From Microbacterium sp. SYP-A9085 (GTDB lineage: Bacteria; Actinomycetota; Actinomycetes; Actinomycetales; Microbacteriaceae): a stretch of DNA of 64,000 bases. The position numbers and the translations under genes are program-made. The notes under the pieces were generated by a model. It was not told where the DNA came from. It ran no database searches and saw only the letters and a program-made list of their open reading frames with translations. This document shows, in pieces, positions 20,105 to 28,121 of this stretch; position 1 is the stretch's first letter; every line of letters starts with the position of its first letter. The stretch covers positions 124,001-188,000 of the forward strand of contig NZ_WJII01000005.1 in the NCBI RefSeq assembly GCF_009649635.1, read 5' to 3'.

Positions 20105-21778
20105 TCACTGCCGGGCGAGGATCGCCTGGGCGTCCGTCCCCTGCGGTAGCACGCCGTACTGCCACCCCCGGTCGTCGCCGAGGCGCGCGGCGATGAACGC
20201 CTCAGCGTCCACGGTCGGCGCCCAGCGGATCATCACGCTCGCCTGCAGCGCGAGCGCGAGCGCCTCGGTCAGCCGCCGCGCGAGCGCTTGCGCGGCATCC
20301 GCGTCGGCGGCGACAACCTCGTGCAGCAGCGCGAGCGTGCGCTGCGTGTGCGCGTCCAGCAGCGGATGCGCACCCGCCGTCGCCGCCAACTCGCCGCGCA
20401 TCGCGGCGGCGGACTCCCGGTCACGCGCGAGCGCCCGCAGCACATCCAGGGCGATGACGTTGCCGGATCCCTCCCAGATCGCCATCACCGGCTGCTCACG
20501 GTAGCGGCGCCCGACCGGGAAGGATTCGATGTAGCCGTTGCCGCCCAGGCACTCCATCGCCTCGTACGCGTGCTGCGGTCCGCGCTTGCACACCCAGTAC
20601 TTCGATACCGGCGTCGCGAGGCGCCGGAACGCGACATCCTCCGCCGAGGCGTCCGCCTCGAACGCGTGGGCGAGGCGCAGGCCGGTGAGCGTCGCCGCCT
20701 CCGCCTCGAGGGCGAGGTCGGCCAGCACCGCCGCCATGGCCGGCTGGTCCACGAGGACCCGCCCGAACGCGCGACGTTGCCGCGCATGCCAGAGCGCCTC
20801 GGCTACGCTCTGCCGCATCCCCGCCGCGGTGCCCAGGACGCAGTCCAGGCGCGTGCGCTGCACCATCTCGATGATCGTGCGCACCCCGCGGCCGGGCTCG
20901 CCGAGCAGGATGGCGTCGGTGCCGTCGAACTCGACCTCGGCCGAGGCGTTGGACCGGTTGCCCACCTTGTCCTTGAGCCGCTGGATCTGGAACACGTTGC
21001 GTTCGCCGCCCGGCAGCACGCGCGGCACGAACAGGCAGGACAGACCCTCGTCGGCGGTGCCGCGGCGCGTCTGGGCGAGGACCAGGAACGCGTCGGACAT
21101 CGGTGCGGAGCAGAACCACTTGTGCCCGGTGAGCCGGTACCGGTGGCCGTCGACGTGCACGCCGGTCGTCGTGCCGGCGCGGACATCCGACCCGCCCTGC
21201 TTCTCCGTCATCGCCATCCCGACCAGCGCGCTGGGCTTCGCATCGGCGGGCAGCAGCCGGGGGTCATACGTGCGGGCATACAGCCGCGGCAGCCACTCGT
21301 CGGCGACCCACGGCGAGTCCTGCAGGGAGGCGACGGCGGCGTGCGTCATCGAGATCGGGCAGGCGTGACCGGGTTCGACCTGCGCGAACAGCATGAACAC
21401 GCCCGCCCGCGCCACCGCGGCGCCCGGGCCGGGATCGGCCCACGCCGATGTGTGCGCGCCGTGGCCGACGGCCGCCGCGATCACGCGATGGTACGACGGG
21501 TCGTACTCGACCTCGTCGAGCCGGTACCCCCACCGGTCGAACGGGTGGGCGACGGGGGGATGCTGGTGGGCGAGCTCCGCGTCCCGCTGGAACTGCTCGC
21601 TGCCGACGAGGGCCCCCACCTCGTGCAGTGTGTCGTGCGCCCATGCGCCGCCGAACGCGGTGACGGCTTCGCGCAGCGGCGTGTTCAGCGCATACTCGTC
21701 GATGTCCACGCGCCAGTCCGGCTGGTTGTCCACGACGTGCGTGCCGCCGGGCTGCCGGCCCCGGCCGAGCGTACTCAT
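20105..21778 (-). CDS. AidB-like acyl-CoA dehydrogenase
   Basis: 557-residue FAD-dependent acyl-CoA dehydrogenase-fold protein. Length, the N-terminal extension (DWRVDIDEYALNTPLREAV) and MTEKQGGSDVRAGTT match the AidB group, whose E. coli member is linked to the response to alkylating agents and binds DNA. YRLTGHKWFCSAPMSDAF and the C-terminal GGNGYIESFPVGRRYRE are family segments. True dehydrogenase activity is weak in known AidB proteins. Start ATG at 21778; TACGGT (21790-21785) with a 6-nt gap suggests a leaderless transcript. Confidence 0.85.
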   Translation of the reverse strand: MSTLGRGRQPGGTHVVDNQPDWRVDIDEYALNTPLREAVTAFGGAWAHDTLHEVGALVGSEQFQRDAELAHQHPPVAHPFDRWGYRLDEVEYDPSYHRVIAAAVGHGAHTSAWADPGPGAAVARAGVFMLFAQVEPGHACPISMTHAAVASLQDSPWVADEWLPRLYARTYDPRLLPADAKPSALVGMAMTEKQGGSDVRAGTTTGVHVDGHRYRLTGHKWFCSAPMSDAFLVLAQTRRGTADEGLSCLFVPRVLPGGERNVFQIQRLKDKVGNRSNASAEVEFDGTDAILLGEPGRGVRTIIEMVQRTRLDCVLGTAAGMRQSVAEALWHARQRRAFGRVLVDQPAMAAVLADLALEAEAATLTGLRLAHAFEADASAEDVAFRRLATPVSKYWVCKRGPQHAYEAMECLGGNGYIESFPVGRRYREQPVMAIWEGSGNVIALDVLRALARDRESAAAMRGELAATAGAHPLLDAHTQRTLALLHEVVAADADAAQALARRLTEALALALQASVMIRWAPTVDAEAFIAARLGDDRGWQYGVLPQGTDAQAILARQ

Positions 21779-21800
21779 GTGCTCACCGTACCGACCCGGC

Positions 21801-22916
21801 TCAGCCGTTCACCGTGACGCGCAGCACCCGATCGTCACCGGGACGCGGGGAGCCGCGGCCGTCCGTGTTGTTCGTGAGCACCCACAGCCCGCCGTTCCCG
21901 TCGGGGGCGACATCCCGGATCCGTCCGAACCCGGTCAACTGCGCGACGGCGTCCCCCACGACCTGCGCGCCCGCCGTGCGAACCTGCCAGACGCGCGCGC
22001 CGCGCAGGCACGCGAGGTACAGCGTGTCGCCGACGGCGGCGAGCCCGCTCGGACTGGCCTGGTCGGTGGGCCACTGCAGAAGCGGGTCGCGGTAGCGCGG
22101 GTCACCCGCCCGGCCCTCCACGACCGGCCAGCCGTAGTCGCCGCCGGGGACGATGACGTTCAGCTCGTCCCACGTGTTCTGCCCGAACTCGGTCGCCCAC
22201 ATGGTGCCGTCCGGTGTCCAGGCGATGCCCTGCACGTTGCGGTGGCCGTAGCTGTACACGGCGTTGCCGAACGGGTTGCCCGCCGCCGGATCGCCCCTCG
22301 GCGTCACACGGAGGATCTTGCCGTTCAGGCTGTCCCGGTCCTGCGCGTCGTCGGAGTGCTGCGCGTCGCCGGTCGTGACGTACAGCATCCCGTCCGGACC
22401 GAACGCGAGCCGTCCGCCGTTGTGGGTGGACGCCGTGCGGATGCCGGTGACCACCGGCTGCGGGGCGGACAGGCCGTACGATCCGGCGGCGCCGGTGAGC
22501 CGCATCCGCACGACCCGGTTGTCGGCGGCGGTCGCGTGGTACGCGTACAGCCAGGTGCCGCCGTCGCCGGTCCACAGGGCGATGCCATTCAACCCGCCCT
22601 CGCCGACGTGCACCACGCCGCGCACGGTTCCGGCCACGCGGACGCTGCCGGTGGGGCCGACCTCGAGGATCCGGCCGTCGTCGCGCTGCGACACGAGGAA
22701 CCCGCCGCCCGGCAGCGCGGCAAGGGACCAGGGAGCGTCCAGCCCATCAACGACGGTCGCGGGCCTGCCGAGCGTCTGCGGCCCGGTCGCGGACGTCGAC
22801 GTGCCGCTCGGGGTGCCGGCGGGTGCGCTCGGGGTGCCGGTCGTGGCATCGGGTGCCGGACTGCATCCGGCCAGGAGGAGCACCGCGATCACCGCGGTCG
22901 CCTGCGCTCGTCTCAT
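21801..22916 (-). CDS. PQQ-type glucose/sorbosone dehydrogenase-like lipoprotein
   Basis: 371-residue predicted lipoprotein: signal peptide with lipobox LLAGC (Cys18), a Ser/Thr/Pro linker, then a six-bladed beta-propeller of the soluble glucose dehydrogenase/HHIP type (LDAPWSLAALPGGGFLVSQ, GEGGLNGIAL, THNGGRLAFGPDGMLYVTTG, SYGHRNVQGIAW, EFGQNTWDELNVI). It probably oxidises an aldose outside the membrane if PQQ is available; no PQQ synthesis genes are present here. ATG at 22916 is chosen for the signal peptide; a GTG one codon upstream is possible. Confidence 0.85.
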   Translation of the reverse strand: MRRAQATAVIAVLLLAGCSPAPDATTGTPSAPAGTPSGTSTSATGPQTLGRPATVVDGLDAPWSLAALPGGGFLVSQRDDGRILEVGPTGSVRVAGTVRGVVHVGEGGLNGIALWTGDGGTWLYAYHATAADNRVVRMRLTGAAGSYGLSAPQPVVTGIRTASTHNGGRLAFGPDGMLYVTTGDAQHSDDAQDRDSLNGKILRVTPRGDPAAGNPFGNAVYSYGHRNVQGIAWTPDGTMWATEFGQNTWDELNVIVPGGDYGWPVVEGRAGDPRYRDPLLQWPTDQASPSGLAAVGDTLYLACLRGARVWQVRTAGAQVVGDAVAQLTGFGRIRDVAPDGNGGLWVLTNNTDGRGSPRPGDDRVLRVTVNG

Positions 22917-23006
22917 CACGGCCTCCGCCTCCAGCTTCACCGCTCGCCACGCCGGCCGCAACACACCGGGCTTCTGGTCCCGCGGCCGTGCGCGATGCCA
23001 GGATGG

Positions 23007-23015
23007 TGCTATAGC
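23007..23015 (+). promoter_or_regulatory. Possible extended -10 promoter of the NCS1 permease gene
   Basis: TGCTATAGC is an extended -10 pattern (TGN plus TATAGC) 30 bp upstream of the permease start, with AGGAGG at 23035-23040 between. No clear -35 box is seen, which is common for extended -10 promoters. Confidence 0.4.
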
Positions 23016-23045
23016 CCGCCCGACGGCGACCCGCAGGAGGCCATC

Positions 23046-24497
23046 GTGTCTGCATCCACCGACGTTCCGCGCTCCACGCTCATCGAGCGCACCGGAATCG
23101 AGATCATCCCGGAGTCCGACCGCACGGCGACGCCCCGCCAGCTGTTCTGGCCGTGGTTCGCCGCGAACGTGTCGGTGTTCGGGATGTCCTACGGCGCCTT
23201 CGTGCTGGGCTTCGGCATCTCGTTCTGGCAGGCCACAATCGTCTCGATCGTGGGGATCGTGGTCTCGTTCTTCCTGTGCGGGCTGATCGCCATCGCCGGC
23301 AAGCGCGGCTCCGCGCCGACGATGATCCTGTCGCGGTCGGCGTTCGGGGTGCATGGGCAGAAGGTGCCCGGCATCGTGTCGTGGCTCACCTCCATCGGCT
23401 GGGAGACGTTCCTGGCGATCACGGCGGTGCTGGCAACCGCAACAATCATCACGCAGCTGGGCGGAGATGGCGGCGTCGCCGTGAAGCTCATCGCGACCGT
23501 CGTGGTCGCGGCACTGATCGTCACGGCATCCGTCCTCGGCTACCACACGATCATGACGCTGCAGTCGGTGCTCACGTGGGTCACCGGGATAGTGACGATC
23601 CTGTACGTCATCCTCGCGATCCCGCACATCGACCTGGCGGCGGTGATGGCGCACCCCGGCGGCAACGTCGGGCAGGTGATCGGCGCGCTCGTGCTGGTGA
23701 TGACCGGGTTCGGCCTGGGCTGGATCAACATCGCCGCCGACTGGTCGCGCTATCAGAAGCGCACCGCCTCGGATGGCGCGATCATCTGGTGGAACACGTT
23801 CGGCGGCGCGCTCGCCCCGGTGATCCTCGTGGTCTTCGGGCTGCTGCTGGCGGGGTCCGACGACGCGCTGTTCCAGGGCGTGCAGAACGACCCTGTGGGC
23901 GCCCTCGCGAAGATCCTCCCGGTGTGGGTGCTCGTGCCGTTCCTCATCACCGCGATCCTCGCCCTCGTGTCGGGGGCGGTGCTCGGCATCTACTCGTCCG
24001 GCCTGACCCTGCTGAGCCTCGGCATCCGCATCCCGAGGCCCTCGGCGGCGGCGATCGACGGCGTGATCCTGACGCTCGGCACGATCTGGGTCGTGTTCTT
24101 CGCGCAGAGCTTCATCGCCCCGTTCCAGAGCTTCCTGATCACGCTCGGCGTCCCACTGGCCGCGTGGGCCGGCATCCTCATCGCCGACATCCTGCGCCGT
24201 CGCAAGGACTACGACGAAGAGGCCCTGTTCGACGCGAAGGGCCGCTACGGCGCCTGGGACTGGACCGCGATCACCACGATGGTCGTGACATCGGTCATCG
24301 GCTGGGGGTTCGTCGTGAACCTCTTCGCGGAGGACGCGGCTTGGAACAACTGGCAGGGGTACTTCCTGTTCCTGATCGGCGGTCGTGACGGCGAGTGGGC
24401 TTACGCGAACCTCGGCGTGTTCTTCGCGCTCGTGCTGTCGTTCCTGGTGACCTGGTTCGCGCGGGCCGAGAAGATCCGCGCGCAGGAGGCCGCGTGA
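23046..24497 (+). CDS. NCS1 family purine/cytosine-type permease
   Basis: 483-residue 12-helix transporter of the nucleobase:cation symporter-1 family, which imports nucleobases, hydantoins or related ring compounds. Family hallmarks are the N-terminal FWPWFAANVSVFGMSYGAF, ILSRSAFGVHGQKVP, and GWINIAADWSRYQKR near the middle. The start is GTG at 23046, 5 bp after a strong AGGAGG. The downstream hydrolase overlaps its stop by 4 nt (GTGA), so transport and hydrolysis are probably coupled on one substrate class; which one cannot be read from the sequence. Confidence 0.9.
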   Translation: MSASTDVPRSTLIERTGIEIIPESDRTATPRQLFWPWFAANVSVFGMSYGAFVLGFGISFWQATIVSIVGIVVSFFLCGLIAIAGKRGSAPTMILSRSAFGVHGQKVPGIVSWLTSIGWETFLAITAVLATATIITQLGGDGGVAVKLIATVVVAALIVTASVLGYHTIMTLQSVLTWVTGIVTILYVILAIPHIDLAAVMAHPGGNVGQVIGALVLVMTGFGLGWINIAADWSRYQKRTASDGAIIWWNTFGGALAPVILVVFGLLLAGSDDALFQGVQNDPVGALAKILPVWVLVPFLITAILALVSGAVLGIYSSGLTLLSLGIRIPRPSAAAIDGVILTLGTIWVVFFAQSFIAPFQSFLITLGVPLAAWAGILIADILRRRKDYDEEALFDAKGRYGAWDWTAITTMVVTSVIGWGFVVNLFAEDAAWNNWQGYFLFLIGGRDGEWAYANLGVFFALVLSFLVTWFARAEKIRAQEAA

Positions 24498-25048
24498 CGC
24501 CGCAGCGCTGGCTGGTCGTCGTCGACCCGCAGGAGATCTTCGCCTCCGCCGAATCGCCGTGGGGCTCGCCGTTCTTCGGCGAGGCGATGACGCAGATCCG
24601 CCGCCTGGCGGACGACTTCGGCGACCACGTGATCGTGACGCGGTGGCTGCCCACCGCCGACCGGACCACATCGTGGGGCGACTACTTCGCGGCGTGGCCG
24701 TTCGCGGACGTGCCGGCCGATGACCGGCTGTACGCGCTGGTTCCGGATGCCGCGGGGCTGACACCGCATCCGACCCTGGACCTTCCGACGTTCGGCAAGT
24801 GGGGTCCCGCGCTGCAGGCGATCACGGGCCCCGCGCCGGATCTCGTGGTCTGCGGCGTATCGACCGACTGCTGCGTGATCTCCACCGCGCTGCCCGCCGC
24901 CGACGCCGGTGCACACGTGACGATCGCCGCCGACGCGTGCGCGGGCTCGACCGCCGAAAACCATGCGGCTGCCCTGCACGTGATGGGTCTCTATCCCCCG
25001 CAGATCACGGTGACCGACACCGCGACGGTGCTCGCCTCGCTGGGCTGA
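24494..25048 (+). CDS. Isochorismatase-fold cysteine hydrolase
   Basis: 184 residues of the isochorismatase-like superfamily (nicotinamidase, ureidoacrylate and N-carbamoyl amidohydrolases). The catalytic triad is visible: Asp in VVVDPQEIF, Lys in FGKWGPAL and Cys in VCGVSTDCCVISTALPA. The start is GTG at 24494 inside the permease stop region, a 4-nt overlap that implies translational coupling. With an NCS1 permease as partner, a ring amide or N-carbamoyl compound is a reasonable guess, but nicotinamidase cannot be excluded. Confidence 0.87.
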   Translation: MTPQRWLVVVDPQEIFASAESPWGSPFFGEAMTQIRRLADDFGDHVIVTRWLPTADRTTSWGDYFAAWPFADVPADDRLYALVPDAAGLTPHPTLDLPTFGKWGPALQAITGPAPDLVVCGVSTDCCVISTALPAADAGAHVTIAADACAGSTAENHAAALHVMGLYPPQITVTDTATVLASLG

Positions 25049-25159
25049 TCGGCACCGGTCCGCCCGTCGGGAACCGGGGGCAGTGCGGCCCGCGGTCCCC
25101 ACCGTCGGGACGCGCATCGCCCGGTGCAGGCGATGGTATTCCTGCCTGCCCGGTGCACT

Positions 25160-25175
25160 CCACCCACAGGGGTGG
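25160..25175. terminator. Possible small hairpin terminator between convergent genes
   Basis: CCACCC (25160-25165) and GGGTGG (25170-25175) form a 6-bp stem with an ACAG loop in the gap between the hydrolase stop at 25048 and the LuxR-type stop at 25183. Short and without a T tract, so uncertain. Confidence 0.35.
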
Positions 25176-25182
25176 GATCCGG

Positions 25183-25872
25183 TCAGACCGGCGGCAGCGC
25201 CCCGGGCGGCGTGTCGCTCAGCGACGCCGTCGGCCTGCGCACCCGTACCCGGTTCGGGCGGAAGCCGTGGTCGACACCCCACAGGACCGCGTTCGCGCGG
25301 TTCGTCACGCCGATCCGCCGGTACGCGCTGCGGATGTACGTCTTCACGGAGTTGATCGACAGATGGGTTCGGGCGGTGATCTCGTCGTTGCTCAGTCCCT
25401 GCGTGATCAGCGCCAGTACTTCGCTCTCGCGCTGCGTGAGCCCCTCTTCGCGACCCGGCCAGTCCCCCGCCGGCACCGGCACGCCGCGGGCCGGCGGGGG
25501 GACCGGCAGCGGCTCCCCCCGTGCCACCGCGGTCAGGGCCGCCACGAGTTCGCCAGCGGGCAGCTCCTTCGACAGATATGCGGCGACGCCGTTCGCCAGG
25601 CCCGCCGCGGCGGCGGCCGGCTCGCGAACCCAGGTGTAGACGACGACCCGATCGATCCGCGGGTCATCGACAAGGTCGCGGACAGCATCCTCGTCCCCCT
25701 GCGTGGCTGCGAACGTGTCGTACAGGGCGATGTCCACGCGAGCATCCACGGGCCGGTTGGCATCCAACTCGACGATGTCGATCACATCGCGATAGCTGCG
25801 CAGCATCGCGGCGATGCCGCGGACGACGACCTCGTAGTCGTCCACCAGCGCCACGCGGATGAGTTGGGCCAT
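25183..25872 (-). CDS. LuxR-type response regulator
   Basis: 229 residues: receiver domain (acidic pair Asp11-Asp12, likely phosphorylated Asp52 in IALYDTF, Thr80, Lys102 in YLSKELPAG) followed by a GerE/LuxR helix-turn-helix (LTQRESEVLALITQGLSND and INSVKTYIRSAYRRIG). No sensor kinase gene is adjacent, so its partner is elsewhere. The open frame extends to 25935; ATG at 25872 gives the standard receiver opening and follows GGAGGG. Confidence 0.9.
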   Translation of the reverse strand: MAQLIRVALVDDYEVVVRGIAAMLRSYRDVIDIVELDANRPVDARVDIALYDTFAATQGDEDAVRDLVDDPRIDRVVVYTWVREPAAAAAGLANGVAAYLSKELPAGELVAALTAVARGEPLPVPPPARGVPVPAGDWPGREEGLTQRESEVLALITQGLSNDEITARTHLSINSVKTYIRSAYRRIGVTNRANAVLWGVDHGFRPNRVRVRRPTASLSDTPPGALPPV

Positions 25873-25940
25873 TCGCCCTCCTCGATAGGATCCCTCGACT
25901 CTAGTCCTCCCCGGCCGCCCGGCGTATCGTGACATAGGGG

Positions 25941-26135
25941 GTGGCGACGATGAATCCGACAGTCGGCGATCGCGTCCGAATCCACGGCAAAACGGTCGGT
26001 GCGGCCGAGCGGCTGGGGGACGTGATCGACGTGCGCGAGCACGGCGACGTGCGAACCTTGGTCGTCCGTTTCGATGATGGGCACGAGGCGGTGCTGGCGC
26101 CCGGCACGGACTGCGAGATAGTGCACGCGCAGTGA
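25941..26135 (+). CDS. DUF1918 small protein
   Basis: 64-residue protein with the SH3-like DUF1918 pattern: VGDRVRIHGKTVGAAERLG, then VIDVREHGDVRTLVVRFDDGHEAVLAPG. Widespread in Actinobacteria, function unknown. The start is GTG at 25941 or ATG at 25950, the latter giving MNPTVGDRV. It is divergent from the LuxR-type gene (68-bp gap). Confidence 0.8.
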   Translation: MATMNPTVGDRVRIHGKTVGAAERLGDVIDVREHGDVRTLVVRFDDGHEAVLAPGTDCEIVHAQ

Positions 26136-26223
26136 GGACCCCTCCTCAAGAGCGAACAACGGCGCCCTTCGCCATTGCTCGATCGTCGCTGCCGGCTCCG
26201 GTTGCGCGATGCTGACAGCGCTT

Positions 26224-26252
26224 TTGACTCGCCGTCCATGATCCCGTATCGT
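26224..26252 (+). promoter_or_regulatory. Promoter of the first Rid gene
   Basis: TTGACT (26224-26229), a 17-bp spacer and TATCGT (26247-26252) form a sigma-70-type promoter 33 bp upstream of the Rid start. Transcription would start at about 26259, inside the palindromic operator that follows. Confidence 0.65.
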
Positions 26253-26255
26253 CGT

Positions 26256-26269
26256 TGCAATCGATTGCA
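26256..26269. promoter_or_regulatory. LacI-type operator, copy 1
   Basis: Perfect 14-bp palindrome TGCAATCGATTGCA, placed 3 bp after the -10 box of the Rid gene, where bound repressor would block initiation. The identical 14-mer occurs at 50953-50966 upstream of the LacI gene at 51047. The central CG step is typical of LacI-family operators. Confidence 0.75.
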
Positions 26270-26285
26270 CGACGAGGAGGTCGCC

Positions 26286-26753
26286 ATGCCCACCCACATC
26301 CCCGAGCCCCGGCTCGTCGGAAGCGCCCACATCATCCACCACGAGGGCTACGACACCGGAATCGTGAGCCCGTTCGTGCCGGCGATCAGGGTCGTCGACG
26401 GGGCGCGCCTCGTCTTCATCAGCGGAGTGACCGGGGCACCCGTGTACCACGACCACCCCCATCGACCGGAAGACTTCGACACGATCTCTCCGGACATGGC
26501 GGATCAGGTCCGTGACGCCTTCGATCACCTGGAGCTTGCCCTGAAAGCCGCCGGGTGCCAGCGGCAGGACGTCGTCAACCTCATCCGCTTCTTCACCGAC
26601 GTCGAGAACGATCAGGACACGGTCAACAAGCACCAGAAGGAGTGGTTCGGCGGTCATATCCCCACGAGCACCTCGGTCGAGGTGACCCGCCTCGCGACCG
26701 ATCATCGGCTGCGCCTGGAGATCCACGCCGTCGCCGCCGCCCCGGCGGGGTGA
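26286..26753 (+). CDS. Rid family protein (YjgF/YER057c/UK114), non-canonical
   Basis: 155-residue trimer-forming Rid-fold protein. RidA proteins hydrolyse reactive enamines/imines and need an arginine (E. coli RidA Arg105). Here the segment IPTSTSVEVTRLA has Ser128 at that place, and RLRLEIHAVAA has His where RidA has the second glutamate, so this belongs to a divergent Rid group whose chemistry is uncertain. ATG at 26286 follows GAGGAGG. It is the first gene of the accessory cluster and has a promoter with a LacI-type operator. RutC of the pyrimidine pathway is a Rid protein working with a flavin monooxygenase, a possible parallel. Confidence 0.85.
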   Translation: MPTHIPEPRLVGSAHIIHHEGYDTGIVSPFVPAIRVVDGARLVFISGVTGAPVYHDHPHRPEDFDTISPDMADQVRDAFDHLELALKAAGCQRQDVVNLIRFFTDVENDQDTVNKHQKEWFGGHIPTSTSVEVTRLATDHRLRLEIHAVAAAPAG

Positions 26754-26852
26754 CGGGGCGGACATCCCGGACGCGAAGGCCGGAAGTCCACTCGCAGTCG
26801 ATCAGGGGGCCCGACCCGCGTCGAGCCCTCGATCGCTGTGCCGCGTCGATGG

Positions 26853-27419
26853 TCAGGCGATCACGGATGCCGGGCCCAGCGCATGCCACGTGCGGTTGTA
26901 ATACACGAGCGGCGGCACGTCACGATCCGCCGGCTGGCGGGCCGGGGACGCCTCGAGGGCCTCAACGATGTAGACGACGGACGCCCCGGCGATCAGACGC
27001 TGGCGCACCCGACCGCGCAGCCACGCGAATGCACCGTGGAAGACCGGCTCCCCGGTGGACAAGCGGCTCCAGGCCTGCGTGTCCGCAAAGCGGTCGATGC
27101 CGCTGGTGGCTCCGAGTTGCGCGAGCCACAGCTGTTCGGCGCTGAGCATGTGGATGACGACGGTGTCACACCGATCGAGGATCGGCGTGCTGGACGAGAG
27201 AGCTGAGGCCGAGAACATCAGGAGGGCGGGCGTCGCGCTGATGGACGCGAGCGAACTGACCGTCATCGCCACAGGACTGTCGCCGGGATCCGCGGTCACG
27301 AGCGCAACGCCCGCCGCATGGTTTCGAAAGGCCGCCTTGAACGCATCGGGCGAAAGCGAGACGTCACCGTTGGCGTCCGGCGTGATCGCATCGTCGAGCT
27401 GACTGACCATGGTCATCAT
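26853..27419 (-). CDS. Flavin reductase (RutF/HpaC-type)
   Basis: 188-residue FMN/FAD-binding split-barrel reductase that supplies reduced flavin to a two-component monooxygenase. Typical order: AFRNHAAGVALVTADPG, MTVSSLASISATPALLMF, the middle TPILDRCDTVVIHMLSAEQ and the C-terminal VYIVEALEA plus PPLVYYNRTWHAL. Two possible oxygenase partners lie nearby (luciferase-like at 30112, acyl-CoA-dehydrogenase-fold at 32654). Start ATG at 27419 (a second ATG follows directly). Its promoter at 27508-27480 lies within a strong inverted repeat. Confidence 0.9.
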   Translation of the reverse strand: MMTMVSQLDDAITPDANGDVSLSPDAFKAAFRNHAAGVALVTADPGDSPVAMTVSSLASISATPALLMFSASALSSSTPILDRCDTVVIHMLSAEQLWLAQLGATSGIDRFADTQAWSRLSTGEPVFHGAFAWLRGRVRQRLIAGASVVYIVEALEASPARQPADRDVPPLVYYNRTWHALGPASVIA

Positions 27420-27472
27420 AGGTCCCTCCGTTGGGCTGCTGAGCGGGCGCCGGTTACCTCGCGTCCAATTCC

Positions 27473-27508
27473 ACTGTTCAGTTTAGTACAGTGTCACTGA
27501 ACAGTCAA
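27473..27508 (-). promoter_or_regulatory. Promoter and inverted-repeat operator of the flavin reductase
   Basis: Minus-strand TTGACT (27508-27503), 17-bp spacer, TAAACT (27485-27480). A perfect 10-bp inverted repeat, ACTGTTCAGT (27473-27482) and ACTGAACAGT (27496-27505), overlaps both boxes, so a dimer bound here would block RNA polymerase. A smaller palindrome CAGTGTCACTG lies inside (27489-27499). Related half-sites occur at other promoters of the cluster. Confidence 0.7.
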
Positions 27509-27564
27509 CGATCCCGCTCACGCCGATCTGGGCAGTTCACTGTGTTTGAACGGAAGGCATCCTG

Positions 27565-28017
27565 CTACGCGGTCGCACTCACCAGTTCGAGTTGCATGCC
27601 CCACGGCGAGAGGAAATAGACCCAGCTGCCTTCGCCGGCAGCGGAAGGTTCGCCCAGCACCGTGATGCCCTGCTCGCGCAGGAACGCGACGGCCGAGCCC
27701 ATGTCGGCCACACGGAAGGCGAGGTGGTGCCCTCCCGCGTCGTCGTTACGTGGCTGCTCGCGTCGTTGGCGCGCTCTTGCGTATTCGAAAACCTCGAAGC
27801 CGGAGCCCGCGGGGGAACGGTAAGTGCGAATGGCGGTGATCTCCGCTCCCGGCCCGACGTTCATGTGGTCTCGCAGCCAGTCGTCGTCCCACCGCTGCAC
27901 GGCGACGGAGCCGACGTGCTCACAGCCCAGCAGTCCCACGAAGAAGACATGCGCCTGCTCGATGTCGGGCACCGTGAAGCCGACGTGGTCCATGCCCTGT
28001 AAACCCGGAAGTGGCAC
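27565..28017 (-). CDS. VOC family (glyoxalase/dioxygenase-fold) protein 1
   Basis: 150-residue vicinal-oxygen-chelate protein. PGLQGMDHVGFTVPDIEQAH holds the first metal-ligand type His, GGHHLAFRV the second, and WGMQLELV ends with the usual Glu. It is clearly paralogous to the VOC protein at 43148 (shared PGL-G-DH-G-TVPDIEQAH, LGCEHV, FEVFEY, VYFLSPWG). GTG at 28017 gives MPLPGLQG, matching the paralogue's MAIPGLRG; the longer open frame has no support. It is divergent from the M24 gene with a 104-bp gap. Substrate unknown. Confidence 0.85.
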   Translation of the reverse strand: MPLPGLQGMDHVGFTVPDIEQAHVFFVGLLGCEHVGSVAVQRWDDDWLRDHMNVGPGAEITAIRTYRSPAGSGFEVFEYARARQRREQPRNDDAGGHHLAFRVADMGSAVAFLREQGITVLGEPSAAGEGSWVYFLSPWGMQLELVSATA

Positions 28018-28121
28018 GTGAATCTCCCTTGTCCGCGAGCGTCTCTTTCGTACAGTATAGCTATGCACTAATGTACAGTCGGAGTAATCATGCGCACGGT
28101 GCACAACCGGATGGAGGGCGA

